DNA of 64,000 nucleotides from Caulobacter sp. (GTDB lineage Bacteria > Pseudomonadota > Alphaproteobacteria > Caulobacterales > Caulobacteraceae): the NCBI RefSeq assembly GCF_017744445.1, contig NZ_JAGIBH010000016.1, positions 1 to 64,000 of the forward strand, written 5' to 3'. Within the stretch, counting starts at the first letter, position 1. The number at the start of each line of letters is the position of its first letter. Positions 1-11,236 of this stretch are shown here, in pieces. Position numbers and translations under genes: made by a program. Under the pieces are notes generated by a model. That model searched no databases and was not told the origin of the DNA. It saw nothing but the letters and a program-made list of their open reading frames with translations.

Positions 1-1626
1 CGCTGCATCCAGTGCACCCGTTGCGTCCGCTTCATCACCGAAGTCGCCGGCTCGCCGGAAATCGGCCTGATCTCGCGCGGCGAAGACGTTGAAATCACGA
101 CCTATCTGGGCGCGGCGGTGACGTCGGAGCTCAGCGCCAACGTCATCGACCTGTGCCCGGTCGGCGCCCTGACCTCCAAGCCCTACGCCTTCGAAGCCCG
201 TCCGTGGGAACTGAAGAAGACCGAGAGCGTCGACGTCATGGACGCCCTGGGATCGTCGATCCGCGTCGACGCCCGCGGCTCGGCCGTGCTGCGCGTGCTG
301 CCGCGCATCAACGAGGACGTCAACGAAGAGTGGATCTCGGACAAGACGCGCTACGCCGTCGACGGCCTGGGCCGTCAGCGTCTGGACCGTCCGTATGTCC
401 GCGTGAACGGCAGCCTGAAGCCGGCCACCTGGGCCGAAGCCTTCGCCGCCGTCTCGCCCAAGATCAAGGCGACTTCGCCGGACCGCATCGGCGTCATCGC
501 CGGCGACCTGCAGGACGCTGAAAGCCTGAAGGCGACCAAGGACCTCTTCACCGCCCTGGGCGTGAAGAACCTGGACAGCCGCCAGGACGGTTCGGCCCTG
601 GGCGCTGGCCCGCGCGAGAGCTGGCTGTTCAACTCGACCCTGGCCGGCATCGAGAATGCCGACGTGGTCCTGTTCGTCGGCGCCAATCCGCGCCTCGAGG
701 CCCCGGTCCTGAACGCTCGCTTCCGCAAGCAGTGGATCGCCGGCAAGACCCGCTTCGGCGTCATTGGCGAGCAGGCCGATCTGACGTTCGACTACGACTA
801 CCTCGGCGCCGGCGCCAAGACGCTGTCGGGCCTGGCCAAGGCCAAGAACGACTTCGTCGCCGCCCTGAAGGCCGCCGAGCGTCCCGCGATCATCATCGGC
901 CAGGGCGCTCTGTCGCGCGCCGATGGCGCGGCGATCCTCAAGGCCGCCGCCGGCCTCGCCAAGACCGTCAAGGTCGTGCGCGAGGGCTGGAACGGCTGGA
1001 ACGTCCTGCACACCGCCGCCGCGCGCGTAGCCGGCCTCGACATGGGCTTCGTCCCGACCGAGGGTGGCCTGTCGGCCGCCGACATGCTGAAGCCGGGCGC
1101 CGTTGACGTCCTGTTCCTGCTGGGCGCCGACGAGTGCGAGGCCTCGGCTTCGAGCGCTTTCAAGATCTATCTCGGCACGCACGGCGACGCCGGCGCGCAC
1201 AAGGCCGACGTGATCCTGCCGGGCGCGGCCTATACCGAGAAGAACGGCCTCTATGTGAACACCGAAGGCCGCGTCCAGATGGGCCGCCGCGCGGTGTTCC
1301 CGAAGGGCGAGGCCAAGGAAGACTGGTCGATCCTGCGGGCTCTGTCCGAAGTGCTGGGTCACAAGCTGCCTTACGACAGCCTGGACCAGCTGCGCGCCAA
1401 GCTGTTCGCCGACCATCCGACCTTCGGCCAGATCGACTACGCACCGGGTTCCGTCGCCACGTCGTTCGATGTCGGCGCCCTGGGCGCTGACGGCGAGGCT
1501 TCGGACGCGCCGTTCGAAAGCCCGATCAAGGCTTTCCACCTGACCAACCCCATCGCGCGCGCCAGCGTGACCATGGCCGAATGTGCGGCCGTGGCTTCCG
1601 GCGCCGCCAAGATCGCGGCGGAGTAG
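1..1626 (+). CDS. nuoG: NADH-quinone oxidoreductase subunit G (5' truncated by window edge)
   Basis: Frame open from base 1 (RCIQCTRCVRFITEVAGSPEIGLISRGEDVEI, Fe-S cluster motif CxxCxxC); directly followed by nuoH. Confidence 0.95.
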   Translation, partial: RCIQCTRCVRFITEVAGSPEIGLISRGEDVEITTYLGAAVTSELSANVIDLCPVGALTSKPYAFEARPWELKKTESVDVMDALGSSIRVDARGSAVLRVLPRINEDVNEEWISDKTRYAVDGLGRQRLDRPYVRVNGSLKPATWAEAFAAVSPKIKATSPDRIGVIAGDLQDAESLKATKDLFTALGVKNLDSRQDGSALGAGPRESWLFNSTLAGIENADVVLFVGANPRLEAPVLNARFRKQWIAGKTRFGVIGEQADLTFDYDYLGAGAKTLSGLAKAKNDFVAALKAAERPAIIIGQGALSRADGAAILKAAAGLAKTVKVVREGWNGWNVLHTAAARVAGLDMGFVPTEGGLSAADMLKPGAVDVLFLLGADECEASASSAFKIYLGTHGDAGAHKADVILPGAAYTEKNGLYVNTEGRVQMGRRAVFPKGEAKEDWSILRALSEVLGHKLPYDSLDQLRAKLFADHPTFGQIDYAPGSVATSFDVGALGADGEASDAPFESPIKAFHLTNPIARASVTMAECAAVASGAAKIAAE

Positions 1627-1629
1627 ACC

Positions 1630-2694
1630 GTGGGCCCGACGAATCCGCTTCTCTGGTTTGGTCTCACGACGGGCGGCATCCTGCTGGTCGTGATCTGGGT
1701 TCTGCTGAGCCTGGCCTTCCTGCTGCTCGCCGACCGCAAGATCTGGGCCGGCGTCCAGATGCGCAAAGGTCCCAACGTCGTTGGTCCCTTCGGCCTGCTG
1801 CAGTCCTTCGCCGACTTCTTCAAGTTCGTGCTGAAGGAAATCGTCATTCCGGCCGGCGCCGATAAGGCGATCTTCCTGCTGGCCCCGCTGATCAGCCTGA
1901 TCCTGGGCTTCGTGGGCTGGGCCGTCGTGCCGTTCGCCCCGGGCTGGGTCGTGTCGAACCTCAATGTCGGCATCCTGTACCTGCTGGCGATGAGCTCGCT
2001 GGGCGTCTACGGCATCATCATGGGCGGCTGGGCTTCGAACTCGAAGTATCCGTTCCTGGGCGCGCTGCGTTCGGCCGCTCAGATGGTGTCGTACGAAGTC
2101 TCGATCGGCCTGATCATCATCACGGTGATCCTGCTGGCCGGCTCGATGAACCTGTCGACCATCGTCGAGAAGCAGTCGGGCTGGATCTGGAACTGGAACG
2201 TCTTCGGCGGCGGCGGTCTCAAGAACCTCGTCATCCTGCCGGTCATGGTCGTGGCCATGGGCATGTTCTACATCTCGGCCCTGGCCGAGACGAACCGTCC
2301 GCCCTTCGACCTTCCGGAAGCCGAATCCGAGCTCGTGGCCGGTTACCAGGTCGAGTACAGCTCGACCCCGTACCTGCTGTTCATGGTGGCCGAGTATTCG
2401 AACATCGTCCTGATGTGCGCCATGATCAGCGTGCTGTTCTTCGGCGGCTGGAACCCGGGCTTCCCGATCACCTTCACGGCCGGCTGGCCGCCGTTCCTGG
2501 TCAACTTCCTGTTGGCCTTGGTGTTTTACGCCAAGATCGTCTTCTGGTTCTTCATGTTCGCCATGGCCAAGGCCATCGTGCCTCGCTACCGCTACGACCA
2601 GCTGATGCGCCTGGGTTGGAAGGTGTTCCTGCCGACCTCGCTGGTGCTGGTGGCCGCGGTCGCCGCGTGGCGCGTGTTCGGTCCGGCGGCCTGA
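1630..2694 (+). CDS. nuoH: NADH-quinone oxidoreductase subunit H
   Basis: Multi-TM protein with the NuoH motif [29 protein letters not shown]. Confidence 0.98.
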   Translation: MGPTNPLLWFGLTTGGILLVVIWVLLSLAFLLLADRKIWAGVQMRKGPNVVGPFGLLQSFADFFKFVLKEIVIPAGADKAIFLLAPLISLILGFVGWAVVPFAPGWVVSNLNVGILYLLAMSSLGVYGIIMGGWASNSKYPFLGALRSAAQMVSYEVSIGLIIITVILLAGSMNLSTIVEKQSGWIWNWNVFGGGGLKNLVILPVMVVAMGMFYISALAETNRPPFDLPEAESELVAGYQVEYSSTPYLLFMVAEYSNIVLMCAMISVLFFGGWNPGFPITFTAGWPPFLVNFLLALVFYAKIVFWFFMFAMAKAIVPRYRYDQLMRLGWKVFLPTSLVLVAAVAAWRVFGPAA

Positions 2695-2933
2695 TGCGCC
2701 GCGCCGCGATCCTTGCTCTGGGCCTGGTCGGCCTTGCCCTGAGCGCCTGTGCTGGCGTCGCGGCGGTGGACCGGTCCTATTCGCTGGGCGACGGGGTGGT
2801 CAGCTATGACGACCTCCGCCGCGAAGGCGACAAGTGCAAGGCGTCCGGCGGGACCATCCGGGCCAAGCAGGACGGGGGAGACCCCGCCCAGCTGTCGAAC
2901 TACACCTGCGTCATTCCCAAGGCTGGGAAATGA
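2694..2933 (+). CDS. small putative lipoprotein inside nuo operon
   Basis: ATG overlaps nuoH stop; [19 protein letters not shown] lipobox; 79 aa. Confidence 0.75.
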   Translation: MRRAAILALGLVGLALSACAGVAAVDRSYSLGDGVVSYDDLRREGDKCKASGGTIRAKQDGGDPAQLSNYTCVIPKAGK

Positions 2934-3154
2934 GGCGGGTTGTTCTCGGGATCGTAGCGGTGGGCCTGCTGGCCGGCTGTTCGACCTGGGGACGCGGTAT
3001 TCAGCGACCGCCGCAGCGGACGCACGATGAGCAGGTCGAGGCGCGACGTGATCGCGAGGCCAAGACCAACAAATGCGTCATCGAGCAGACGATGCGGCGG
3101 CAGCAGAAAGAGCAGGGCAGGGACGTCCGTCCTTTCCCCAAGGAAAAGTGTTAG
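2930..3154 (+). CDS. small putative lipoprotein inside nuo operon
   Basis: ATG overlaps stop of the preceding [20 protein letters not shown] lipobox; charged C-terminus; 74 aa. Confidence 0.75.
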   Translation: MRRVVLGIVAVGLLAGCSTWGRGIQRPPQRTHDEQVEARRDREAKTNKCVIEQTMRRQQKEQGRDVRPFPKEKC

Positions 3155-3164
3155 GAGAGCTCTG

Positions 3165-3656
3165 GTGTTCCAGCGCATCACTCAAGCGGCCAAGGGCGCG
3201 GCCCTTCTGGACTTCGCCGGCGCCTTTGGCCTGGCCATGAAGTACCTGGTCGCGCCGAAGAAGACCGTGATCTATCCGAACGAGCGCGGCCCGCAGTCGC
3301 CTCGCTTCCGCGGTGAGCACGCCCTGCGTCGCTATCCGTCGGGCGAGGAGCGCTGCATCGCGTGCAAGCTGTGCGAGGCCATCTGCCCCGCGCAGGCGAT
3401 CACCATCGAAGCCGAACCGCGCGAGGACGGCAGCCGCCGCACGACCCGCTACGACATCGACATGGTCAAGTGCATCTACTGCGGTCTGTGCCAGGAGGCC
3501 TGCCCGGTGGACGCCATCGTGGAAGGTCCGAACATCGAGTTCGCGACCGAGACCCGCGAAGAACTCTACTACGACAAGGAACGCCTTCTCGATAACGGCG
3601 ACCGTTGGGAACGCCTGATCGCGAAGAATCTGGAGTTGGACGCGCCGTACCGCTAA
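3165..3656 (+). CDS. nuoI: NADH-quinone oxidoreductase subunit I
   Basis: Two 4Fe-4S motifs ([24 protein letters not shown]); GTG start proposed within the longer ORF 3027..3656. Confidence 0.95.
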   Translation: MFQRITQAAKGAALLDFAGAFGLAMKYLVAPKKTVIYPNERGPQSPRFRGEHALRRYPSGEERCIACKLCEAICPAQAITIEAEPREDGSRRTTRYDIDMVKCIYCGLCQEACPVDAIVEGPNIEFATETREELYYDKERLLDNGDRWERLIAKNLELDAPYR

Positions 3657-3738
3657 ACGGTCGGGCGAATCCGAAACAGGCGGTGCGTCGTCCGGCGCAG
3701 CGTCATTGGACTTAAGTTATCAGGGGAGCCCTGGGCCG

Positions 3739-4356
3739 ATGCCCTTGCAGGCGATCGCTTTCTATTTGCTGGCATTCGTGACCATCGCGGCGGGTCTTCT
3801 CGTCGTGTCGGCGCGCAATCCCGTGCACTCGGTGCTCTTCCTGATCACCGCCTTCTTCTCGGCCGCCGGCCTCTTCGTCCTGTTGGGCGCCGAGTTCCTG
3901 GCGATGCTGCTGATCGTCGTCTATGTGGGCGCGGTCGCGGTGCTGTTCCTGTTCGTCGTCATGATGCTGGACGTCGACTTCGCCGAGCTCCGTCAGGGCT
4001 TCGCCCAGTACCTGCCAATCGGCGGTCTGGTCGGGGGCATCCTGACGCTGGAGATGGTGTTCGTCGCCGCCACGGTGGCCACCAACGGCGCGGCCTCGAA
4101 GAACCCGCTGCCGAACGCCTCGCCGGGCGGCGTCCCCAACACCGAAGCGATCGGTCGCGTGCTCTACACCGATTACGTCTTCTTCTTCCAACTGGCGGGC
4201 CTGGTGCTGCTGGTCGCCATGATCGGCGCCATCGTCCTGACCCTGCGCCACAAGCCGGGCGTCAAGCGCCAGGACATCGGCAAGCAGGTGGCCCGCACGC
4301 CCAAGACCGGCATGGAGCTGGTTCAGATCAAGCCGGGTGAGGGGATCTCCGAATGA
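3739..4356 (+). CDS. nuoJ: NADH-quinone oxidoreductase subunit J
   Basis: Multi-TM NuoJ-like protein ([24 protein letters not shown]); start after RBS-like ggggag. Confidence 0.95.
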   Translation: MPLQAIAFYLLAFVTIAAGLLVVSARNPVHSVLFLITAFFSAAGLFVLLGAEFLAMLLIVVYVGAVAVLFLFVVMMLDVDFAELRQGFAQYLPIGGLVGGILTLEMVFVAATVATNGAASKNPLPNASPGGVPNTEAIGRVLYTDYVFFFQLAGLVLLVAMIGAIVLTLRHKPGVKRQDIGKQVARTPKTGMELVQIKPGEGISE

Positions 4357-4658
4357 TCGGCCTGCCGCACTATCTCGTCGTCGCCGCGATCCTGTTCACG
4401 ATCGGCGTCTTCGGCATCTTCGTGAACCGCAAGAACATCATCGTCATCCTGATGTCGATCGAGCTGATCCTGCTGGCGGTGAACATCAACCTCGTGGCGT
4501 TCTCGGCCTTCCTGCACGACGTGGCTGGGCAGATCTTCGCCATGTTCGTGCTGACCGTCGCCGCCGCCGAGGCGGCCGTGGGTCTGGCCATCCTTGTGAC
4601 CTTCTTCCGAAACCGCGGCGACATCGCGGTTGACGACGCCAGCATGATGAAGGGCTAA
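4353..4658 (+). CDS. nuoK: NADH-quinone oxidoreductase subunit K
   Basis: 101 aa, 3 TM, overlaps nuoJ stop; [18 protein letters not shown]. Confidence 0.97.
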   Translation: MIGLPHYLVVAAILFTIGVFGIFVNRKNIIVILMSIELILLAVNINLVAFSAFLHDVAGQIFAMFVLTVAAAEAAVGLAILVTFFRNRGDIAVDDASMMKG

Positions 4659-4666
4659 GCGACGTC

Positions 4667-6760
4667 ATGCAGACGCTTGTCACCATTCTCGTTTTCGCGC
4701 CGATCATCGCCGCGGCCATCGCCGGCCTGTTCGGCCGCCGCATCGGCAACGTGGCTTCGCAGTCGGTCACCACCGGCGCGCTGATCCTGGCTTGCGGCCT
4801 TAGCTGGTACACGTTCAGCCAGTGGACCTGGGGGCACATGGAGGCCTTCACGGTCAACCTGCTGCCGTTCATCCACATCGGCGACTTCCAGGCCAACTGG
4901 TCGATCCGTATCGACGCCCTGTCGGCGACCATGCTGATCGTGGTCACGACGGTCTCGGCCCTCGTGCACATCTATTCCTGGGGCTACATGGCCGAGGACG
5001 ACAGCAAGCCGCGCTTCTTCGCGTACCTGTCGCTGTTCACCTTCGCCATGCTGTCGCTGGTCACCGCCGCCGACTTCATGCAGCTGTTCTTCGGCTGGGA
5101 AGGCGTGGGCCTGGCCTCGTACCTGCTGATCGGCTTCTGGTTCAAGAAGCCCTCGGCCAGCGCCGCCGCCATCAAGGCGTTCGTGGTCAACCGCGTCGGC
5201 GACTTCGGCTTCGCCCTGGGCATCATGACGACCTACTGGGCGTTCGGCACGATCCAGTTCGCCGAGCTGTTCCCGATGATCGCCAGCCACGCCGGCAAGA
5301 CCTGGGAATTCGCCGGTCACGCCTGGCCGCTGATGGATATCGCCTGCTTCCTGCTGTTCATCGGCGCGATGGGCAAGTCGGCGCAGTTCTTCCTGCACAC
5401 CTGGCTGCCGGACGCCATGGAAGGCCCGACCCCGGTGTCGGCCCTGATCCACGCGGCCACCATGGTCACCGCCGGCGTCTATATGCTGTGCCTGCTGTCG
5501 CCGATGTTCGAATACGCGCCCGTCGCCAAGAACATCGTCACGGTGATCGGCGCGGTGACGGCCCTGTTCGCCGCCACGGTCGGCCTGACCCAGAACGACA
5601 TCAAGCGTGTGATCGCCTACTCGACCTGTTCGCAGCTGGGCTACATGTTCTTCGCGGCGGGCGTCGGCGCCTATCAGGCGGCCATGTTCCACCTGTTCAC
5701 GCACGCCTTCTTCAAGGCTCTGCTGTTCCTGGGCGCCGGTTCGGTGATCCACGGCATGCACCACGAGCAGGACATGCGGAAGTACGGCAACCTGGCCAAG
5801 CTGCTGCCGGTGACCTTCCTGGCCATGACGATCGGCACGATCGCCATCACGGGCCTGGGCTTCCCGCCGCTGCACCTGGGCTTCGCCGGCTTCTACTCGA
5901 AGGACACCATCATCGAAGCGGCCTTCGCCGCCGGTGGCCACAATTCGATCGCCATGTTCGCGTGGGTGATCGGCGTGCTGGTGGCTGGCCTGACCTCGTT
6001 CTACTCGTGGCGCCTGGCCTTCTTCACCTTCAACGGCAAGGCGCGCTGGGGTCATGACGACCACCACGCTCACGACGATCACGCGCATGACGCCCATCAC
6101 GGCGCCGCGCACGAGACGCACGACGAGCCGCTGGCCGATGACCACGCGCACGACGACCACGGTCACGGCCATGGCCATGGCCACGACCACAAGCCGCACG
6201 AGAGCCCGTGGGTGATGCTGTTCCCGCTGGTCGTGCTGTCGATCGGCGCGGTCGCCGCTGGCTTCGTGTTCGTTGACTACTTCGTCGGTCACCACCAGGA
6301 AGAGTTCTGGCGCGGCGCCATCTACACCGCCCACAGCAACCACGTGCTGCACCAAGCGCACGAAGTGGCAGAGTGGGTGAAGTGGAGCCCGCTGATCGCT
6401 TCGCTGATCGGCCTGATCGTCGCGGCCTATGTCTACCTGCTGAAGGGCGACGAGCGCCTGGGCCTGAAAATGGCCGAGCGCAAGGGTCCGCTGTACGTCT
6501 TCTTCTACAACAAGTGGTTCTTCGACGAGCTCTACGCGGCCACGTTCGTGCGCTTCGCCAAGTTCCTCGGCGACCTGTTCTGGAAGGGCGGCGACCAGAA
6601 GATCATCGACGGCCTGGGCCCGGATGGCGTCTCCAACCTCTCGTATGAGGTCGGCAAGCGCACCGGCAAGCTGCAGACCGGCTATCTGTACCACTACGCG
6701 TTTGTCATGCTGCTCGGCGTCGCCGGCCTGCTGACCTTCGCCCTGTACGCCTTCCGTTGA
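4667..6760 (+). CDS. nuoL: NADH-quinone oxidoreductase subunit L with His-rich insert
   Basis: Proton-translocating subunit signature ([27 protein letters not shown]). Confidence 0.98.
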   Translation: MQTLVTILVFAPIIAAAIAGLFGRRIGNVASQSVTTGALILACGLSWYTFSQWTWGHMEAFTVNLLPFIHIGDFQANWSIRIDALSATMLIVVTTVSALVHIYSWGYMAEDDSKPRFFAYLSLFTFAMLSLVTAADFMQLFFGWEGVGLASYLLIGFWFKKPSASAAAIKAFVVNRVGDFGFALGIMTTYWAFGTIQFAELFPMIASHAGKTWEFAGHAWPLMDIACFLLFIGAMGKSAQFFLHTWLPDAMEGPTPVSALIHAATMVTAGVYMLCLLSPMFEYAPVAKNIVTVIGAVTALFAATVGLTQNDIKRVIAYSTCSQLGYMFFAAGVGAYQAAMFHLFTHAFFKALLFLGAGSVIHGMHHEQDMRKYGNLAKLLPVTFLAMTIGTIAITGLGFPPLHLGFAGFYSKDTIIEAAFAAGGHNSIAMFAWVIGVLVAGLTSFYSWRLAFFTFNGKARWGHDDHHAHDDHAHDAHHGAAHETHDEPLADDHAHDDHGHGHGHGHDHKPHESPWVMLFPLVVLSIGAVAAGFVFVDYFVGHHQEEFWRGAIYTAHSNHVLHQAHEVAEWVKWSPLIASLIGLIVAAYVYLLKGDERLGLKMAERKGPLYVFFYNKWFFDELYAATFVRFAKFLGDLFWKGGDQKIIDGLGPDGVSNLSYEVGKRTGKLQTGYLYHYAFVMLLGVAGLLTFALYAFR

Positions 6761-6774
6761 GGGGGACGGAGCTA

Positions 6775-8259
6775 ATGAGCGGCCTTCTCAGCCTTACGAC
6801 CTTCGCGCCGATCGTCGGCGTCGCGGTGATCCTCGCCGCGCGCGCCTTCAATGGTGCGAGCGAAAAGACCGACACCCTGGCCAAGTGGATCGCGCTCGTG
6901 ACCACGCTGGTCACGTTCGGCCTGTCGATCCTCCTGACCGTCCAGTTCGACCCGAAGAACCCGGGCTTCCAGTTCGTGGAAGACTTCGCCTGGTTCGCGG
7001 GCATCCATTACCGCATGGGCGTCGATGGCATCTCGGTGCTGTTCGTCCTGCTCACCGCGTTCCTGCTGCCGATCTGTATCGTGGCCAGCTGGAAGTCGGT
7101 CGAGAAGCGCGTCGTCGAATACCTGATCGCCTTCCTGGTCCTGGAGACCCTGGTGATCGGCGTGTTCTGCGCGCTGGACCTGATCCTCTTCTACCTGTTC
7201 TTCGAGTTCGGCCTGGTCCCGATGTTCCTGATCATCGGCATCTGGGGCGGCAAGCGCCGAGTGTACGCGGCCTACAAGTTCTTCCTCTACACGCTGCTCG
7301 GCTCGGTGCTGATGCTGGCCGCTATCCTGGCGATGATCAGCATCTCGGGCACCTCGTCGATCCCGGTGCTGATGACGTTCAAGTTCGCGCCGTGGCTCCA
7401 GACCTGGCTGTGGCTGGCCTTCTTCGCCTCGTTCGCGGTGAAGATGCCGATGTGGCCGGTGCACACCTGGCTGCCCGACGCCCACGTCGAAGCCCCGACG
7501 GCCGGTTCGGTCATCCTGGCGGGCATTCTGCTGAAGATGGGCGGCTACGGCTTCATGCGTTTCAGCCTGCCGATGTTCCCGAACGCTTCGGAGCTGTTCC
7601 AGCCGCTGGTGTTCGCGATGTCGGCCATCGCCATCGTCTACACCTCGCTGGTCGCCTTCCGTCAGACCGACATCAAGAAGCTGATCGCCTATTCGTCGGT
7701 CGCCCACATGGGCTTCGTGACCATGGGCATCTTCTCGGGCAACGCGGCGGGCGAGCAGGGCGCTCTGTTCCAGATGCTGAGCCACGGGGTGATCTCCGGC
7801 GCGCTCTTCCTCTGCGTCGGCGTCGTCTACGACCGCATGCACACCCGCGAGATCGCCTTCTACGGCGGCCTGACCAACCGCATGCCGCACTACGCCTTCG
7901 TGTTCCTGCTGTTCACGATGGGCAATGTCGGCCTGCCGGGCACCTCGGGCTTCGTCGGTGAAATCCTGACCATGACCGGCGTCTATAAGGCCTCGACCTG
8001 GACGGCGATCGTGTCGGCCACCGGCGTGATCCTGTCGGCCATGTACGCCCTGACCCTGTACCGCCGGGTCATGTTCGGCGAGATCACCAATCCCGAGCTC
8101 AAGACCATCACCGATCTGGACGCTCGCGAGATCCTGCTGTTCGTGCCGCTGATCGCGATGACCCTGATCCTGGGCGTCTATCCCAATCTCGTGTTCAACC
8201 TGACCGCGACGTCTGTCGACGCGCTCGTCGGCGCCTGGCGCGCCGCCGTGGGTGGGTGA
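6775..8259 (+). CDS. nuoM: NADH-quinone oxidoreductase subunit M
   Basis: [30 protein letters not shown] signature; start at MSGLLSL. Confidence 0.98.
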   Translation: MSGLLSLTTFAPIVGVAVILAARAFNGASEKTDTLAKWIALVTTLVTFGLSILLTVQFDPKNPGFQFVEDFAWFAGIHYRMGVDGISVLFVLLTAFLLPICIVASWKSVEKRVVEYLIAFLVLETLVIGVFCALDLILFYLFFEFGLVPMFLIIGIWGGKRRVYAAYKFFLYTLLGSVLMLAAILAMISISGTSSIPVLMTFKFAPWLQTWLWLAFFASFAVKMPMWPVHTWLPDAHVEAPTAGSVILAGILLKMGGYGFMRFSLPMFPNASELFQPLVFAMSAIAIVYTSLVAFRQTDIKKLIAYSSVAHMGFVTMGIFSGNAAGEQGALFQMLSHGVISGALFLCVGVVYDRMHTREIAFYGGLTNRMPHYAFVFLLFTMGNVGLPGTSGFVGEILTMTGVYKASTWTAIVSATGVILSAMYALTLYRRVMFGEITNPELKTITDLDAREILLFVPLIAMTLILGVYPNLVFNLTATSVDALVGAWRAAVGG

Positions 8260-8266
8260 GGAGCCA

Positions 8267-9712
8267 ATGACGTTTTCCGCCAACTTCTCACTCGTCCTGC
8301 CTGAGATCGTCCTGGCGATCGCGGCGCTGGTTCTGCTGGTCGCCGGCGCCTTCCGGGGCAAGGTCGGGGCCATCTTCACCCTGGCCGCCGTCGCCTCGCT
8401 GGTCGCGGCCGCCGCCACGGCGGTGCTGGGTCCGCACGGTCACGCCTTCGGCGGCGTCTACGCGGCCGACGCCGCGGCGACCTACGCCAAGGTGGCCATC
8501 TACCTCTCGAGCGCCATCGCCGTGGTGCTGGGCGACCGCTGGCTGGCCCAGCGCGGCGACCAGAAGTTCGAATACGCCGTCCTGGTCGTCCTGGCCGCTC
8601 TGGGCATGGGCGTCACCGCTTCGGCCGGCGACCTGATCAGCCTGTATGTCGGCGTCGAGCTGCAATCGCTGGCCCTGTACGTCCTGGCCGCCATGCGCCG
8701 CGACGACGCCAAGTCGTCGGAAGCGGGCCTGAAGTATTTCGTGCTGGGCGCGCTGTCGTCGGGCCTGCTGCTGTACGGCAGCTCGCTGATCTACGGCTTC
8801 ACCGGTTCGACCCACTTCAGCCAGATCGCTCTGGCCGCCGCTCACGGCGGTTCGCACGGCGTGGGCCTGCTGTTTGGCCTGGTGTTCCTGATCTGCGGCC
8901 TGGCGTTCAAGGTCTCGGCCGCGCCGTTCCACATGTGGACCCCGGACGTCTATGAAGGCGCTCCGACCCCGGTCGTCGGCTTCTTCGCCGCCGCGCCGAA
9001 GCTGGCCGCCATGATGATGTTCGCCCGCGTGCTGGGCGACGCCTTCCCGGGCTCGGTCGACCAATGGCGCCAGATCCTGGTGATCGCCGCGCTGCTGTCG
9101 GTCTTCGTCGGCGCCTTCGCGGGCCTGGCCCAGACCAACCTCAAGCGCCTGTGGGCCTATTCGTCGATCGCCAATGTCGGCTACGCCCTGCTGGGTGTCG
9201 CCGCCGGCGGTGAAGTGGGCCTGCACTCGATGCTGGTCTTCATGGTGCTCTACATGGTCGACGTCACCGGCTTCTTCGCCTGCCTGCAGGCGCTGAACCG
9301 CGATGGCCGTCCGATGGAGACGATCGAAGACATGGCCGGCCTGATCAAGGAACGTCCGGGCATCGCCCTGGCCATGACCGCGTTTTCGCTGTCGGCCCTG
9401 GGCCTGCCGCCGTTCTCGGGCTTCTGGTCGAAGTACTATGTCTTCAAGGCCGCTCTGGGCACGGGCGACGTGATGCTGCAATGGGCCGCCGTTCTGGGCC
9501 TGGTCGGTTCGGTCGTCGCGGCGTTCTATTATCTGCGCCTGATCAAATCGATGTGGTTCGACGCGCCGGCCGGTTCGGTCGACGCCCCGTCGCCTTCGGC
9601 TCGCGCCGTCGGCTACGCGGCCGCGTTCTTCTCGTTCCCGATCGTGCTTGTGGCTCTGGTTTGGCTGGATCCCGCCGCCAAGGCCGCCGCGGCCGCCTTT
9701 GGTCACGCCTGA
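8267..9712 (+). CDS. nuoN: NADH-quinone oxidoreductase subunit N
   Basis: Antiporter-like subunit (FHMWTPDVYEGAPTPVVGFFAAAPKLAA). Confidence 0.98.
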   Translation: MTFSANFSLVLPEIVLAIAALVLLVAGAFRGKVGAIFTLAAVASLVAAAATAVLGPHGHAFGGVYAADAAATYAKVAIYLSSAIAVVLGDRWLAQRGDQKFEYAVLVVLAALGMGVTASAGDLISLYVGVELQSLALYVLAAMRRDDAKSSEAGLKYFVLGALSSGLLLYGSSLIYGFTGSTHFSQIALAAAHGGSHGVGLLFGLVFLICGLAFKVSAAPFHMWTPDVYEGAPTPVVGFFAAAPKLAAMMMFARVLGDAFPGSVDQWRQILVIAALLSVFVGAFAGLAQTNLKRLWAYSSIANVGYALLGVAAGGEVGLHSMLVFMVLYMVDVTGFFACLQALNRDGRPMETIEDMAGLIKERPGIALAMTAFSLSALGLPPFSGFWSKYYVFKAALGTGDVMLQWAAVLGLVGSVVAAFYYLRLIKSMWFDAPAGSVDAPSPSARAVGYAAAFFSFPIVLVALVWLDPAAKAAAAAFGHA

Positions 9713-9713
9713 C

Positions 9714-10454
9714 GTGACGGGCGTCCCGCCCGTCGTCGTTCTGGACGAGATCGACTCTACCAACGCCGAAGCCCGTCGCCGGGCCGAGGCGGGCGAGGCC
9801 GGCCCTGTGTGGCTGGTCGGCCTCCGCCAGACCTCGGGCCGCGGCCGTCGCGGCCGGGCCTGGGAAACGGGCGAAGGCAACCTCGCCGCCACGCTGCTCT
9901 TCCGCACTGACAAGCCGCCGGCCGAAGCCGCCCAGGTCTCGTTCGTCGCCGCCCTGGCCGTCGCCGACATGCTGGGCCAGTACGTGCCGGCCTCGCTGGT
10001 CAGCCTGAAGTGGCCGAACGACCCGCTGCTGGGCGGCCTGAAGGTCAGCGGCATCCTGATCGAGTCCGGAACCTCGCCGCAGGGCGGTCTGTGGATCGCC
10101 GCCGGCATCGGCGTGAACCTGGCCCGCAAGCCGATCGACGCCGAGCGTCCCGCCACCTCGATCGCCACCTATCGCGAGATCCCGCCGCCGCATCCGACCG
10201 AGGCCATCGAGGCCCTGGCCGGCGCGTTCGAGCGTTGGTTCCGCACCTGGGGCGCCCTGGGCTTCCCCGCCATCGCCGACGCCTGGACGGCCCGCGCCCA
10301 CGGCCTGGGTGAGCCCTGTGTCGCCCGTCTGGGCACCGAAACGGTTGAGGGCATCGCCGAGGGCCTGGACGGGGACGGCGCTCTGCGCTTGCGTCTGGAC
10401 GACGGCCGGATCCGCCGGATCACCGCCGGTGACGTCTTCTTTGGAGCCGCCTGA
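9714..10454 (+). CDS. birA: biotin--[acetyl-CoA-carboxylase] ligase
   Basis: [67 protein letters not shown] start proposed. Confidence 0.95.
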   Translation: MTGVPPVVVLDEIDSTNAEARRRAEAGEAGPVWLVGLRQTSGRGRRGRAWETGEGNLAATLLFRTDKPPAEAAQVSFVAALAVADMLGQYVPASLVSLKWPNDPLLGGLKVSGILIESGTSPQGGLWIAAGIGVNLARKPIDAERPATSIATYREIPPPHPTEAIEALAGAFERWFRTWGALGFPAIADAWTARAHGLGEPCVARLGTETVEGIAEGLDGDGALRLRLDDGRIRRITAGDVFFGAA

Positions 10455-11236
10455 TGCTGCTGGCCATTGAACAGGGCAACACCAACACCATGTTCGCCAT
10501 TCACGACGGCTCGTCGTGGGTGGCCCAGTGGCGTTCGGCGACCGAGAGCACCCGCACCGCCGACGAGTATGTGGTGTGGCTATCGCAGCTGCTCTCGATG
10601 CAGGGCCTGGGTTTCCGGGCCATCGACGCGGTGATCATCTCCAGCGTCGTGCCGCAGTCGATCTTCAACCTGCGCAATCTCAGCCGCCGTTACTTCAACG
10701 TCGAGCCGCTGGTCATCGGCGAGAACGCCAAGCTGGGCATCGACGTGCGTATCCAGAAACCGTCCGAAGCCGGCGCCGACCGCCTGGTCAACGCGATCGG
10801 GGCGGGGATGGTCTATAAGGGGCCGCTGATCGTCATCGACAGCGGCACGGCCACCACCTTCGACATCGTAGCGGCCGACGGCGCCTTCGAGGGCGGCATC
10901 ATCTCGCCCGGCATCAATCTTTCGATGCAGGCCCTGCACGAAGCGGCGGCCAAGCTGCCCCGCATCGCCATCCAGAAGCCGGCCGGTAACAGGATCGTGG
11001 GGACGGACACCGTCTCAGCGATGCAGTCCGGCGTGTTCTGGGGGTATATCTCTCTGATCGAGGGTCTCGTCTCGCGCATCAAGGCCGAGCGCGGCGAGCC
11101 CATGACCGTCATCGCCACCGGCGGCGTGGCCTCGTTGTTCGAGGGCGCCACCGATAGCATCGACCACTTCGACTCCGACCTGACGATACGGGGTCTTCTC
11201 GAAATCTATCGTCGAAACACCGTTTCCGAGACCTGA
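10454..11236 (+). CDS. coaX: type III pantothenate kinase
   Basis: [47 protein letters not shown]. Confidence 0.96.
   Translation: MLLAIEQGNTNTMFAIHDGSSWVAQWRSATESTRTADEYVVWLSQLLSMQGLGFRAIDAVIISSVVPQSIFNLRNLSRRYFNVEPLVIGENAKLGIDVRIQKPSEAGADRLVNAIGAGMVYKGPLIVIDSGTATTFDIVAADGAFEGGIISPGINLSMQALHEAAAKLPRIAIQKPAGNRIVGTDTVSAMQSGVFWGYISLIEGLVSRIKAERGEPMTVIATGGVASLFEGATDSIDHFDSDLTIRGLLEIYRRNTVSET

Noticed and set aside
6050-6208. cac/cat/gac-rich stretch considered as a microsatellite
   Set aside because: In frame within nuoL and codes the His/Asp-rich loop; units are not tandem identical at DNA level.
4655-6694. 679-aa minus-strand ORF opposite nuoL
   Set aside because: Same antisense GC-skew artefact; translation is Gln/His/Arg/Asp-rich and non-globular.
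6772-8418. 548-aa minus-strand ORF spanning nuoM
   Set aside because: Antisense shadow ORF; real CDS is nuoM with conserved motifs.
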